64,000 nucleotides of DNA from Lampris incognitus (GCF_029633865.1 NC_079219.1:49675008-49739007); one strand, 5' to 3'. Shown: positions 44,129 through 55,100, numbered from the stretch's first letter. The notes: generated by a model from the letters alone, not told the origin. Program-made: numbers and translations.

Positions 44129-44451
44129 TGTTGCGCCCTTAAAATAGGCAGAGTAGGAGGGAAGGAGATTAAATCACAGCACACTGGTGGTCTCGTTTCA
44201 CTCATGTATTAAGTGAGGGAGAGGAGCGCGATCTCCCCCCACTGGAGCCCCAAGGCATTACCAATCAACCGACGCACAATCGATCTGTAACAACGTCATC
44301 TGTGTCTGTCATCTGTGTTATCTGAAATAATAATTTCAATAACATAACCAAGATGAAAATGAATTATACTATGAAAATGCAACATAAAAATATAACTGAA
44401 CAACTATCAAACAAATTAAAGTTTCTAAGAAATCAAATTCTAAGTACCACA
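44129..44451 (-). repeat. LTR of the minus-strand gypsy element
   Basis: On the minus strand it runs from TGTGGTACTTAGAATTTG to AAGGGCGCAACA, followed immediately by TTTTGGAGGCACCGC. Its 323 bp have TG...CA ends. No second copy is visible in the window. Confidence 0.65.
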
Positions 44452-45189
44452 ACTACAAGGTGACAGTGAGCCAAAGTGTGGCAGAGGAGATGTACCCACT
44501 GTCTAACGCTGAGGACTTGTTCGCAACATTGGCTGGAGGCCAGTTGTTCACAAAATTGGACTTGTCACATGCGTAACAACGACTCAAACTGGATAAAGAC
44601 TCGGAAAAGTACCTCACAGTGAACACATATCGTGGACTGTTGTCTACTACTGCCTCTCATATGGTGTCTCCAGCGGACCATCTATCTTCCAAGGTGTGAT
44701 GGACCAGATCCTGCAGGGACTAGACCATGTGACCTGCTTCCTGGATTACATCCTGATTACAGCGGGGTCAAGAGAAGAACACCTGCATAAACTGGATGAA
44801 GTCCTGAGTTGTCTGGAGAAGTATGGTGCTCGAGCGAAGCAGGCCAAGTGTAAGTTCACGGAGAACAGAGTGGAGAACTTAGGCCATAGTGGACAGTGAA
44901 GGACTTCATCCCACGGAGGGGAATGTGGAAGCCATAGTGAATGCTCCAAGTCCTACCAACGTCTCAGAGCTACGTGCATTTCTTGGACTCTTGAAGTTCA
45001 CGAGAAATCTATCCACCCTGCTGCAACCGCTGCGTGCACTGCTGAAGAAGGCGAGTTTGTGGAAATGGACAGCTAAGTGTGAGGAAGCGTTCAAAAGTGC
45101 AAAGACGCAGTTGCTACAAAGTGAAGTAGTCGTGCACTACAACACAAAGAAACAAATTAGGCTAGCCTGTGATGCCAGTCCAATAGCAT

Positions 45190-46509
45190 TTGCATCACGC
45201 ACTCTGTCGGGGGCAAGAAGTTACATATGCACAAATCGAGAATGAAGCTCTCGCCATCATTTTCGGGGTGAAGAAGTTCCACAAATACCTCTACAGGAGA
45301 AAATTCAGACTCACCGCTCTTGGCTATCCTGGATCCAAAGTCAGCCATCCCCACCTTAGCTGCCCTCCGAATGCAGTGATGGACACTAACACTCATGGCG
45401 TACAGTTACGACATCGAGTATCGCAAGTCAGCAGACCATGCAAACGCAAACACACTCTCCAGGCTGCCACGATCAGGCAAAAAACAAAGTGGGTGAAGAA
45501 AACAGCATTTTCTACTCATTCGTTGACGACCTTCCTGTGCATGCTAATACCCCATAGCACACAGAAAGACCCAGTGCTGAGCCAAGTATGGGAGTTCACG
45601 CTGAATGGATGGCCAAATCAGATCGAAGGTGAGACTCTCAGACCATTCTTCATCCATCAAACAGAACAAGTATCTGAAGAGCAAGGTTGCACGCTATGGG
45701 GCATGAGGGTCATTTTTCCCTCAGCACACAGAGCAAGGCTACTCAGCGATCTACACACAAGACACCCAGGCATATGTCGCATGAAGGCTTTATCCAGATC
45801 CTATGTGTGGTGGTCCAACATGGATCAAGACACTGAGAGAACACTTCAGAACTGCGGTGCCTGCCAGGCAGAAAGAAAACTGCCGGCAGTAACCCCACTA
45901 CACTACTGGAAGTGGCCAACCCGTGTATGGCAGAGAATACACATAAACTTCTGTGAAAAAGAAAAACAGTATTTTTTAGTGCTCATCAACAGCCATTCGA
46001 AATGGTTGGAGGTGGTTCCCATGGAAACCACAACTTCAGCAAAAACCATTGACGTCCTCCGCAACATCTTCGCATCTCATGGTTTACCGGAAGAACTCGT
46101 TTCAGACAATAAACCTCAGTTCACTTACAGTGAATTCGAGCAGTTTTTGAGGAGTACTGGAATCAAGCAGGCACTCGTGCCAACATACCATCTTGCATCA
46201 AACGGCACTGCAGAGAGATCTGTTCGGACAGTCAAAGCGGCACTAATAAAACAAGTTGTGGTTGAAGAGAAAAGGCAGATGACAGCGTCACTACAACACC
46301 GTCTCGCCAACTTCCTGCTGATGTACAGGTGTACATCACAAACTGTGACAGGAGTCCCTCCTGCGGAGCTGTTTCTGAAACGTCAGTTGAGAACCAGATT
46401 CAGTCTGTTTAAGCCAAGCCTTGCGAGAACTGTAGAGAAACAACTCAAACAGAAGACACGCCACGATCAAGCATCAAAGCTGAGGAACCATCTCAAGGTG
46501 ACTCAGTGA
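45190..46509 (+). pseudogene. gypsy RNase H/integrase ORF, inactive
   Basis: A 439-codon open frame of the plus-strand gypsy element. It contains part of RNase H, a frameshifted middle without motifs, the HHCC zinc finger and the integrase core. The DDE triad reads N-D-E because the first Asp is replaced. It ends with EKQLKQKTRHDQASKLRNHL and a premature stop. Confidence 0.75.
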
Positions 46510-46595
46510 GGGTGATAAACTTTCGAGAGGGAAAGGGAAAGTGGTTAAGAGCAACTGTGGTGAAGCGCCTGGGACCTGTCACATACCTAATCCAC

Positions 46596-46966
46596 TGTAA
46601 CCGGTTATTTTCTTGCCCGGTGCGGGATTCGATACGGGTGTACTGCACCACAAGGCGACATCACTAACCTCTCGGCTAAAGGGTCAGACCCGTTAGCTAG
46701 GGGCTAACGTGTCTTATTAGTAGTTTACAGTCGTCACCCTCCCCGGAAGCGCGCCCTCGCGCTTTGTTATTCCGCGCTCCGAAGAGACTTCTGAGGATCT
46801 GCACACTTCCGGATCCCACCGCTGCCACCAGTGTAACCGGTTATTTTCTTGCCCAGTGCGGGATTCGATACGGGGTGTACTGCACCACAAGGCGACATCA
46901 CCAACCGCTCGGCTAAAGGGTCAGACCCATTAGCTAGGGACTAACGTGTCTTATTAGTAGTTTACA
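46596..46966 (-). mobile_element. Complete miniature LTR retrotransposon (TRIM) with tRNA-like LTRs
   Basis: Two direct copies, 46596-46729 and 46832-46966 (about 96% alike: five substitutions and one indel), flank a 102-bp interior. On the minus strand each LTR runs TGTAAACTACTAATAAGAC to TAACCGGTTACA. It contains A box TAGCCGAGAGG, about 33 bases, then GTATCGAATCC (B box with two mismatches). The first base after the 5' LTR starts CTGGTGGCAGCGGTGGGATC, a typical gypsy primer-site sequence, and GGGGAGGGTGACGAC precedes the 3' LTR as polypurine tract. CACT is present at both outer edges. No coding capacity, so it must move in trans. It sits in the C-terminal part of an older gypsy element. 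Confidence 0.85.
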
Positions 46967-47053
46967 CTAAGCTTGTTTTCGAGCTGCAGCAGAACGGTAG
47001 GCCCACCCCATTGTATATCCAAATAAGTGATACAATTGGGTGTGTCTGGAAAC

Positions 47054-47253
47054 TGTTATGTATGCACACATCGACAGTGCTGCATTTGATTTGGTGCTGT
47101 TCTATTGTGCTGGGATCGATTGGTGATGCCTGCGGGCTCTGGGTTGTTTGATCGGGTCTGCCTTTGATGCTGTGTCAGTCTAAATAAAGAATGCCACGGA
47201 GAGGTTGTGTCGAGCGACAGCGCTGTGTCCTGACGTGATTTCTAAATACAATA
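47054..47253 (+). repeat. 5' LTR of the young gypsy element
   Basis: Begins TGTTATGTATGCACACATCG and ends TTTCTAAATACAATA; no difference from the 3' LTR was seen over 200 positions. Confidence 0.95.
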
Positions 47254-47265
47254 TTGGCGACGAGG

Positions 47266-50160
47266 ATGGCTGATATCTCCCTCCCACCACCTGCCCCCTT
47301 CCTGGCATTACCTGGCGAGCCTCCGGTACCATGGACTCGCTGGCTACATAGTTTTGAAAATTACATCATCGCCTCAGGGCTCGACGACGTGAGCCAGGCT
47401 AGGAAGACGGCTCTGTTGCTTCACTGCTTGGGAGCAGAGGGTCATCGTGTGCTCGGGACTCTGGGGAACGTCACAAGCTTTGCCGAAGCTGTGGGACTTA
47501 TGAGCACCCATTTCGCTGCTCCACAGAGTGCCCTCCTTCGGCGATTTATATTCCGTCAGCGACACCAACTGCCTGGTGAGTCTGTGCGGCAGTACGTAGC
47601 TAATTTGCGAGGGCTAGCTAGCTCATGCAAGTTTGGCCCGCTTCAGGACGAGATGGTTCGCGACCAGCTAATCGAACACACCAACAACGCAAAGGTGCGT
47701 GAGACTCTCCTGCTGGAAAAAGATGATCTGCTGCTGTCCAGAGCAATTACCATCGCACTACAGGTTGAGGTAGCAGCTGAGTGTGCTGCTATGCTAAATA
47801 CACAGCAAGTGGCCACCTCCAGTCAAGCTGCCAACGACTCCTCCCTCTACTCACGGCTGCCCCTCGGGACGCAACCCAGCCAGAGCGAGGCGGGCGCCGA
47901 CTCCACTGGGGACGTCTTGCAACTGCAACGACGGCGTTCTCGGCCCCGCCCTCAACAGTCCTGTGGTAACTGTGGGTCTCGGTCTCATGTTTCAAGGGCT
48001 CAGAACTGCCCTGCCCGTGGCCAGACATGCCGTAGCTGCGGTAAGCACAATCACTTTGCCAACGTCTGTCGATCTTCCCCGGCTGGGTCAGAGGGCCACA
48101 CCCCCCAGTCTTCAACCGCCGTCATTCACAAGGTGAGCTCTGCGCCAGTGTCATTCAAATCATGCACAGTCAACATTAATGATGTGTGCATCCCCCTGCT
48201 GTTGGACACCGGTGCAAGTGTGTCTCTCCTGAATGTTGATACCTACAGTCAATTTTTCGGTTCACTGCCACTGTCCGCACCCTCAGCTGTCCTCTGTGGG
48301 TATGGTGACTCCAAAATCGATCTGGTTGGCTCTCTCCAACTGACTGTCCGCTATGGAACCAAGCTGGTGCCTAATGCAGTTTTTCATGTGGCACGCCGTG
48401 GGGCCAACCTGATGGGCCTGGACCTGTTCTCCGCTCTGGGGTTCTCCCTCTTAGACACAAGGGGGGCAGCAATCCTGACTGTCGCCACACCTTGGCAGCA
48501 GAAGTGGCCATCGCTGTTTATGGGGCTTGGCTGCCTCTCCGCCTTCACCCATCAACCTCTCCTCAACCCTGCTGTGAAATCTGTCATCCAACCACTGCGC
48601 CGCATCCCGTTGGCTCTCCGTGATGGGGTCTCCGCCGAGCTGCAACAACTGCTGGAAGCTGGCATCATTGAACCGGTGGACGTGTCACCTTGGGTCTCAA
48701 ACCTCGTGGTGGCTAAGAAGAAGTCGGGGGGCCTGCGTGTCTGCGTCGATCTACGTGCAGTAAATAAGGCAGTGGTCCCTGATAAGTATCCACTGCCCAC
48801 CTCAGAAGAACTCACTGCTCAGTTCTATGGCTCTGAGGTGTTCTCCAAGCTCGACCTCAGACAGGGGTACTTACAGGTGCCCCTCCACCCCAGCAGCCGA
48901 AACCTCACAGCCTTTGTGACACATGCAGGAGTGTTTCGCTACACCAGGATGCCTTTCGGTCTCAGCTCCGCCCCTAGCTGCTTCCAGAAAATCATGGTCT
49001 CCGTGCTGGCTGGCATACTGGGCGTGGCCATTTATCTGGACGATATAGTGGTACACGGGCCCACCAGTGAAATCCACGACAAGCGCCTTAACATGGTCTT
49101 CGCAGCCCTGTCCAAGCACAAGCTAACTCTCAATGCTGAGAAATGTGTCCTCTCTGTGCCAGCCATCGACTTCGTGGGGTTCCGGCTGTCAGCGAGCGGT
49201 GCAACTCCACTACAATCCAACGTGGACGCCATTCAGGCCATCCCTGAGCCCAGCTCGGCCGCCCAGGTCGCCTCCTTCCTGGGTATGACAAGTTACTACC
49301 TGAGGTTTCTTCCCCAGTACTCTGCGACCACAGCCCCCCTGCGCCAGCTGCTGCGTAAGGACGAGCCATGGGTGTGGTCAAAGGCATGCAGTGACGCTGT
49401 GCGTGATCTCAAGACTCAACTGACTTCACCACCAGTGTTGGCTCACTTCAACATCTCCAGCTCCACCTTTGTGACCTGTGACGCATCAGCCACAGCGATA
49501 GGGGCCGTGCTGTCTCAAACCCAGAACGGTGTGGAGAAGCCCATTGCCTTCGCCTCCCGTGCCCTCAACCTGACCGAGCAGCGGTACTCCGTGGGTGAGC
49601 GTGAGGCGTTAGCCTGTATCTGGGCTTGTGAAAGGTGGCACCTCTACCTCTATGGCCGCCCCTCCACACCTCAGGCACCTCCCTCTGGGGTCAGAGCCTC
49701 AGTCACTCGTCAGCAGACGCGGATGAAGCAACGGTTTGACCAGTCAAAACGAACCAGGGTGCCAGACATCAATGTGTCAGACTGGGTCAGGGTCCGCAGG
49801 CCCCACAGGGACAATAAAATGGCTTCATACTGGTCATCTCCTCTCCAAGTCACCCGTCAGCTGGGCCCAGCCACTTACCTCCTCAGCGATGGCACTCGGT
49901 GGCACTCCAGTCGTCTACGGAAGGTGTCAGCTCCGCCACACACAGCTGGTGACACAACCATAGCCATTCCCTCAGCATGGCGAGACGCCCCGGGGCTTCA
50001 TGCAGCTCCTACACGGGCCCCAGACATTTCTGGGCCTCAGCTCCCCCTGCCATCTCCCTCCCCACCTCGGCCTGCCCAGCCTCAGGCCGCCCCGCGACCT
50101 GTTCGCACACGTTTACGCCCTGGCCACCTAGAGGACTTTGTGTCAACCTTTCATGTTTGA
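47266..50160 (+). CDS. gypsy Gag-Pol polyprotein, integrase core deleted in frame
   Basis: Start ATG at 47266, just after the primer-site region; a TTG 12 bases upstream is not needed. The order is Gag (to about residue 230), a CX2C...C cluster and a CRSCGKHNHFANVC knuckle (47962-48075), protease with LLLDTGASVSLL (about 48199), RT with YLDDIVVHG (catalytic codons 49033-49044), and RNase H with TCDASATAIGAVLSQ (about 49477) up to HLYLYGRP. Then the frame jumps directly, near 49670, to an integrase C-terminal tail (TRQQTRMKQRFDQS ... YWSSPLQVTRQLGPATYLL). The integrase zinc finger and DDE core are absent, so this copy cannot integrate by itself. Full-length relatives are several hundred residues longer. 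Confidence 0.9.
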   Translation: MADISLPPPAPFLALPGEPPVPWTRWLHSFENYIIASGLDDVSQARKTALLLHCLGAEGHRVLGTLGNVTSFAEAVGLMSTHFAAPQSALLRRFIFRQRHQLPGESVRQYVANLRGLASSCKFGPLQDEMVRDQLIEHTNNAKVRETLLLEKDDLLLSRAITIALQVEVAAECAAMLNTQQVATSSQAANDSSLYSRLPLGTQPSQSEAGADSTGDVLQLQRRRSRPRPQQSCGNCGSRSHVSRAQNCPARGQTCRSCGKHNHFANVCRSSPAGSEGHTPQSSTAVIHKVSSAPVSFKSCTVNINDVCIPLLLDTGASVSLLNVDTYSQFFGSLPLSAPSAVLCGYGDSKIDLVGSLQLTVRYGTKLVPNAVFHVARRGANLMGLDLFSALGFSLLDTRGAAILTVATPWQQKWPSLFMGLGCLSAFTHQPLLNPAVKSVIQPLRRIPLALRDGVSAELQQLLEAGIIEPVDVSPWVSNLVVAKKKSGGLRVCVDLRAVNKAVVPDKYPLPTSEELTAQFYGSEVFSKLDLRQGYLQVPLHPSSRNLTAFVTHAGVFRYTRMPFGLSSAPSCFQKIMVSVLAGILGVAIYLDDIVVHGPTSEIHDKRLNMVFAALSKHKLTLNAEKCVLSVPAIDFVGFRLSASGATPLQSNVDAIQAIPEPSSAAQVASFLGMTSYYLRFLPQYSATTAPLRQLLRKDEPWVWSKACSDAVRDLKTQLTSPPVLAHFNISSSTFVTCDASATAIGAVLSQTQNGVEKPIAFASRALNLTEQRYSVGEREALACIWACERWHLYLYGRPSTPQAPPSGVRASVTRQQTRMKQRFDQSKRTRVPDINVSDWVRVRRPHRDNKMASYWSSPLQVTRQLGPATYLLSDGTRWHSSRLRKVSAPPHTAGDTTIAIPSAWRDAPGLHAAPTRAPDISGPQLPLPSPSPPRPAQPQAAPRPVRTRLRPGHLEDFVSTFHV

Positions 50161-50183
50161 AATCCTGCCCGGGGGGGGGGGGA

Positions 50184-50383
50184 TGTTATGTATGCACACA
50201 TCGACAGTGCTGCATTTGATTTGGTGCTGTTCTATTGTGCTGGGATCGATTGGTGATGCCTGCGGGCTCTGGGTTGTTTGATCGGGTCTGCCTTTGATGC
50301 TGTGTCAGTCTAAATAAAGAATGCCACGGAGAGGTTGTGTCGAGCGACAGCGCTGTGTCCTGACGTGATTTCTAAATACAATA
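50184..50383 (+). repeat. 3' LTR of the young gypsy element
   Basis: Identical to 47054-47253; preceded by a 13-base purine run and followed by the GAAAC duplication. Confidence 0.95.
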
Positions 50384-50726
50384 GAAACCTCCACACTTTG
50401 TGTTTATTCTACAGATGATGAGAAGAGACTCAGACAGCGTCATGTGTCGCTCGTGTGTTTGTGTGTGTCTTTTAGAGCGAACGGCATTGTTGTTTCTTAT
50501 AGTTATATTGTTATTATGTGTATTATAAATATATACAAATTATATTTATATTATTAAATAGTATGCTGTTTGTTGCCATTATATTGTTGGTGCCTGTCCC
50601 CTCACATAATTAATGTTACTAATAAGCAGTGCATATGGCTGTGAGAATTTTGCACGTGTTAGACAGTATTTGGAGAGCGAAAATAAGTCGCACCTCGTGT
50701 TGTTTTAAAATCCATCTTAGAAATGC

Positions 50727-50876
50727 TGCAGTGAATTCGGGGGGCAGTCCGGGAACCGCCACGGCCGGTACGCGAACTCGAGCCTCCCACTCCGCAAGCG
50801 ACAACGTTAACCAGTCGACTAAAGGATCTGATCCGTTAGTTGAAGACCAACGTGTCATTTATCCATGCACGTTACA
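50727..50876 (-). mobile_element. Solo tRNA-like LTR (TRIM family)
   Basis: 150 bp running TGCAGTGAATTCGGGGGGC to CATGCACGTTACA, the same length and end sequences as the copy at 25868-26017, with the same internal order on the minus strand (TTTAGTCGACTGGTTAACG A-box region). Flanks ATGC / ATAC are a possible 4-bp duplication with one mismatch. Confidence 0.75.
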
Positions 50877-50883
50877 ATACTAT

Positions 50884-51840
50884 GGTTCCCGAGGAATGGG
50901 ATACAAGTGGGAATGAGAAGCATGACCCCAGTAACGGTACTCGTTAAGGTTTAATCTACGTATGATTGCCATCATACGGCAATAGAATCTCCATAACAAA
51001 CTTCCTTGGTAAATTTTGCAACGCACCGCCACTGCAGTCCGTCACAGGGCCAGCACACCATAACTCACACATCATTCAAACCATTGGGCAATTTAGGGTC
51101 TCGTCTTTGAACTGAGAACCGAAACTTGTGCAAACATGGGCAGAACATGCAAACCGTAGACAAAGAAGCTGAGATTAAATGTTGTTGCTGTAAATTGACA
51201 ACGCTAACCAATCAAAACATGATTTACGGGTTAAGATTTAAAATTTTAGATTTCAGCAACCTGATGCGGCAGTATTTAGAAAAATTATTATCAGTGAACT
51301 GATGTTCGAATTTCAAAGGTGACAAATTCTTCCCTGGTAGAGGAGGGGAAATTGATGAAATTGTGACTTTTTCCTACACATTTAGCATTCAGGACTTGCA
51401 GTAGAAGGCCTCAACTTCGTAGAAATTAAGGTTGCCATAGAAATATTGATTGATTGATTGATTGATTGACTGACTGACTGATTGATTGATTGATTTATTG
51501 ATTGGCTGGTTGATTGGTTTATTGATTGGCACATTTTATTTGAAGACATATGTGGAAAAAAACAAAGTAAAAATAATTCATCGTCATACTTTTGGAGTCG
51601 ATGCAAACAGCGCAGTGATTCAAAGGTATTCCAAAATAGCACTAAAATAATGTTTAATGTTGACATGTCTGTTTCATCTGAGTAGTAGGCCATGATTGAA
51701 GACTGAAAAGGGGAATGCTGTAGTGATAAATAAAATAGAAGATTGTTAATTTTCTTAGTTTTTGTCAGAAAATTAGGATTTATTTATTTCTTTGCTGCAC
51801 AAAGTATTTGGTGGGGCCAAAAGGAAAAAATTGGGAACCG
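50884..51840. other. Intergenic, with (GATT)n microsatellite
   Basis: About 51446-51535 is a (TGAT/TGAC)n run, resembling the 3' tail of the LINE family at 1-1041; the rest is unremarkable. Confidence 0.5.
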
Positions 51841-51878
51841 CTTATTTATCATACAGAAGAGGAACAGTGCACTTTTGA

Positions 51879-51893
51879 CCAGCGGGGGGCGCT
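51879..51893 (+). promoter_or_regulatory. Candidate CTCF binding site
   Basis: CCAGCGGGGGGCGCT in TTGACCAGCGGGGGGCGCTG differs by one base from the common vertebrate CTCF core CCAGCAGGGGGCGCT. It lies about 300 bp upstream of the start codon of the 52195 gene, in its probable promoter region. Confidence 0.5.
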
Positions 51894-52194
51894 GTGGTCT
51901 GAAATCTAACTTTTGCCATTAGGCGACGAAGAAGCGGAACAACGTAGGGAGGAAGCGCCATCGCGGCGAAGGCAGCTGTGGACCGTGTAGCGTTGTTTTT
52001 GTATTGGTTTCTCATCGCACAAATAACGGTTTTCAAGGACTTCGGCGCTTAGAGGTATTAGTCGACAGGAGAACCGTTTCATTTTCGTATGTGACGGTTC
52101 GCTTGATGCGCAGACTCCTGAGGCTACTTCATCCGCGCATCCCTGACATCCAGCCCAACATCCTCCACTTTTTGATTTCGGACTGTTTGTGAAG

Positions 52195-55100
52195 ATGAAT
52201 TTAGGTAACAATAGAGCTGCGCATTCGCACCTGTGTGAGGATGAAATTCTGGTGATAGAAAACGCCGTCCGAATAGCAATCGATTCAATAATGAACGTGT
52301 TGTACAGCGTCCACAGTGGAAGGGCGCAGGAGTACCAGAGGATGGTGGCCGAGAGGGACAAAGAGATCCAGTTACTGGAGCGTCGATCCGGTCTCCTGGA
52401 GGATGAATTGCGGCTTTTCCGCAGACAAGGATGCGCCTGCAGGATGTTTGCGGATGAACACGACGGCCTGGTCAGATCGGAAATAATACAGGAATTCACA
52501 AAGGAGGAGGAAAGCAACTTTGGGTCCAGCAGCAACGATAACCACATTACCACAGAGCAAGAGTGTGAGATGGGCATCTCATGTGAGTAAGCTTCAATAA
52601 GTTATTCCAGTACCACAATATGTGGAGGAAAGGGACTAGATTCAGCAGTAAGACTACATTACTAATTACGTTATGGTTATTTTTATTAAGCTGTTATCAA
52701 AATTAGAATCTGTGTTTTTTCCCCAGAGTAGGTTTTCATATATGAAATTTGACTTGCACATTGCTTACTGTGCCCCTTAGATGTAACACAAAGCTTTATA
52801 AAACTATATACAGAAAAGAAGGCTATATAAAGTAAAAGTCTAAAGTAATCGATCTATATCTAATAGTTGTGTTTTTTCCCCCGTTCTTATTTCTTTACTC
52901 CTGCTCTACTTGCATCATGAAAATAGCACCATTAGGATCTGGTGTTAGTGGTATTAGGAGAAGCATTTGTAACACATTAGTTTTTCACTTACAAAACCAA
53001 TATTTGCAATATCCTGAGATTCTGTAGTCCCATGTTTTGTAAGTACAGGTTACCCAAGTCCCCGGAGAAGTTTATAAAGTAATTGAAAGCGTTTTGAGTG
53101 GCTGTTGCAGCTAGAAAAGCGCTATAAAAATGGAAATTGATCGATTTATTGATTGATATACTTTGAGAAATGACAACTGTTGAGTAAAAATATAATTGTT
53201 ATTATTTGCCTTGCTCTCCATAAATGTGATCCCATCAGCTGTTTTCTTACTTTTCTTTTTTTGCATTCTTTTTCGATAGTGGGCTTTTTAGCAAGACCTC
53301 CTTCACAAATCTCCCAAAGTCACATGCCGGCTCCTTCTTCATCTCCCCCCAACTCAGGCACTGAACAGACCTGCACCTCCCACTCCTCTCAAACCTCAGT
53401 TGTATCAAACAGCACTATAAACTGTGCCCCATCACCCAAGCGGATGGTTAAGGAGGAGCCATGTGATATTGATTCAGTCTTAATCAATTGGGAAGTGAGT
53501 GAACAGCGGTTTGAGGACCACCCGGAGAGCATAAGCGCTTCATGTGGGGAAAAAGACGGTCCCCTTTTAAAAGGTAAGCAAAAGAACACTGTCTTTAAAA
53601 GCAATCCCAAATTGTAACTCCGCATTTGTTTCGTTTTTTTCATTTCAAGCATATGAATCTTGTACGGACACAGGGCAATCTGTTGTATCTATTGTCTGCA
53701 TGCGATGGCTGGACCATTGCGCTCCTAATCATTGGTTGCGTGTAATTTACTTTTAGAGCTGCAATGGGCTGGAAACTCTTCAATAAATTCTCGTAAACTT
53801 AACGAAAATTCTCCATGAGAAGTTAAGCTCTTGAATTTTGGAAATTTTGCCCAGTTAAAAAAAAAATTTACCTTATAATGCTGAACTAATTTTGGGGAAA
53901 CTACACAACATAAGGCACATTATTTTAACCAAACCATACCTCATGACCTAGTATTGCCTTACGTTGTGTCTCATCTCATCTCATCATTAGCCGCTTCTCC
54001 GGGGTCGGATCGCAGTGGCAGCATGCTAAGTAGGGCACTCCAGATGTCCCTCCCCCCAGCAACACCCTCCTGCTCCTCCTGGGGGATCCCAAGGCATTCC
54101 CAGGCCAGATTGAACATGTAGTCCCTCCAGCATGTTCTGGGTCTACCAAAGGAAGGCGCCCAGGAGGCATCCTAATTGCCTTCCTTTGGAGGTTTTCCAG
54201 GCATGTCCAACTGGGAGGAGATTCCGCGGTAGACCCAGAACTCACTGAAGAGACTACATGTCCAATTTGGCCAGGGAATGCCTTGGGATCCCAGGGGAAG
54301 CTGGAGGGTGTTGGTGGGGAGAGGGATGTCTGGAGTGCTCTACTTAGCTTGCTGCAACCGCGACCCGACCTTGGAGAAGCGGCTGATGATGAGATGAGAC
54401 ACAACATAAGGCAATACTAGGTCATGAAGGTATGGTGTGGTTAAAATATCCCAATTTAATGGAAATTCACTTAAATTGAACCCTGCACTGTTCAATTAAT
54501 ATTCATTGCACTCCTCCATGTACAGATAATTTGCCTCCATAACATTTAATAGAAATACAGTAGAATTACGACCCTCTGCATCCACAGTGCATTTTCCCAT
54601 CACATGATTTTCAGCATCTTGCACACTACTGCACCGTCTGAGCCCTATTTACAGATTTATATTAAAAAGGTATTTTCATAGGGATTTTTTTTGTTGTTGT
54701 TCAGTGAAAGAACACAATATAAAGAATCAACTTATTTAATTCAAGTTCAACTCATAACTAAATTGTTGATTTTTTTTTTCCCACAAGAACAGTTGCAAAT
54801 ATGTTGGCTTATGATATAGTACAAAGGTTGATGTTTCTATCTTCTATGACATGGTACAGCCTGAGCAAATAGCCCCTATATTTCCATTTTATGCCTTTTA
54901 ATTCCCATATAATCCCATTCATTTCAAAGGAAAGTTTCTACCTTTGAATATTCCCAAATCTTTGCAACCCTATGCACTCACGATACTGTTGCTGTAACTG
55001 GGATTGTTGTTGATCATTTTCCTTGGCCACCTTCAGGTAGCTGTCTAAACAGAGAGAGGCTACGAAAGTACAGGGAGAAGATGTATGCAGATCCAGCCAA

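Larger units (their letters stand above)
38767..44451 (-). mobile_element. Degenerate Ty3/gypsy element, minus strand, 5' LTR present, 3' end missing
   Basis: Order on the minus strand is LTR (44129-44451), primer-site-like TTTTGGAGGCACCGCTGGG (about 44110-44128), Gag (about 43800-42430), CX2C knuckle region (42471-42238), protease-side region (41764-41126), RT (about 41000-40180), RNase H (40172-39687) and integrase (39611-38767). RT has [11 protein letters not shown]. RNase H keeps HTDASSQGLGAVL, but the later D of TDNNPL is N. Integrase has the HHCC part (LHNEMGHQG) and DQGGEFEN. Many stops and shifts make it dead. The integrase ends abruptly at the SWIM gene and no 3' LTR is seen. A hairpin element is inserted at 43060-43170. 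Confidence 0.85.
44455..47048 (+). mobile_element. Degenerate Ty3/gypsy element, plus strand (RT to integrase)
   Basis: RT begins mid-domain near 44500 (LFTKLDLSHA-like, with CFLDYILITAGSREEHL; the catalytic YLDD-type box reads FLDY). RNase H and integrase follow (45190-46509): the zinc finger has HTRHPGICRMK ... CGACQ, the catalytic core has VSDNKPQFTYSEFE and NGTAERSVRTVK. The first catalytic Asp is Asn (IHINFCEKEK), so integrase is inactive. The C-terminal region is interrupted by the TRIM element at 46596-46966 and resumes KLVFELQQNGRP. The left end is abutted by the opposite-strand gypsy LTR. Confidence 0.8.
47049..50388 (+). mobile_element. Young Ty3/gypsy element with identical LTRs and an internal deletion
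   Basis: LTRs 47054-47253 and 50184-50383 are 200 bp each and identical by eye; TG start, AATA end, with AATAAAG inside. GAAAC at 47049-47053 and 50384-50388 is a perfect 5-bp target duplication. TTGGCGACGAGG follows the 5' LTR (primer site region) and a G-rich polypurine tract (50171-50183) precedes the 3' LTR. The single open frame is uninterrupted but lacks the integrase core. Identical LTRs imply a recent insertion. Confidence 0.95.

Noticed and set aside
47254-47265. Upstream TTG start for the gypsy polyprotein
   Set aside because: The TTG is the first base triplet after the LTR in the primer-site region; an ATG follows 12 bases later.
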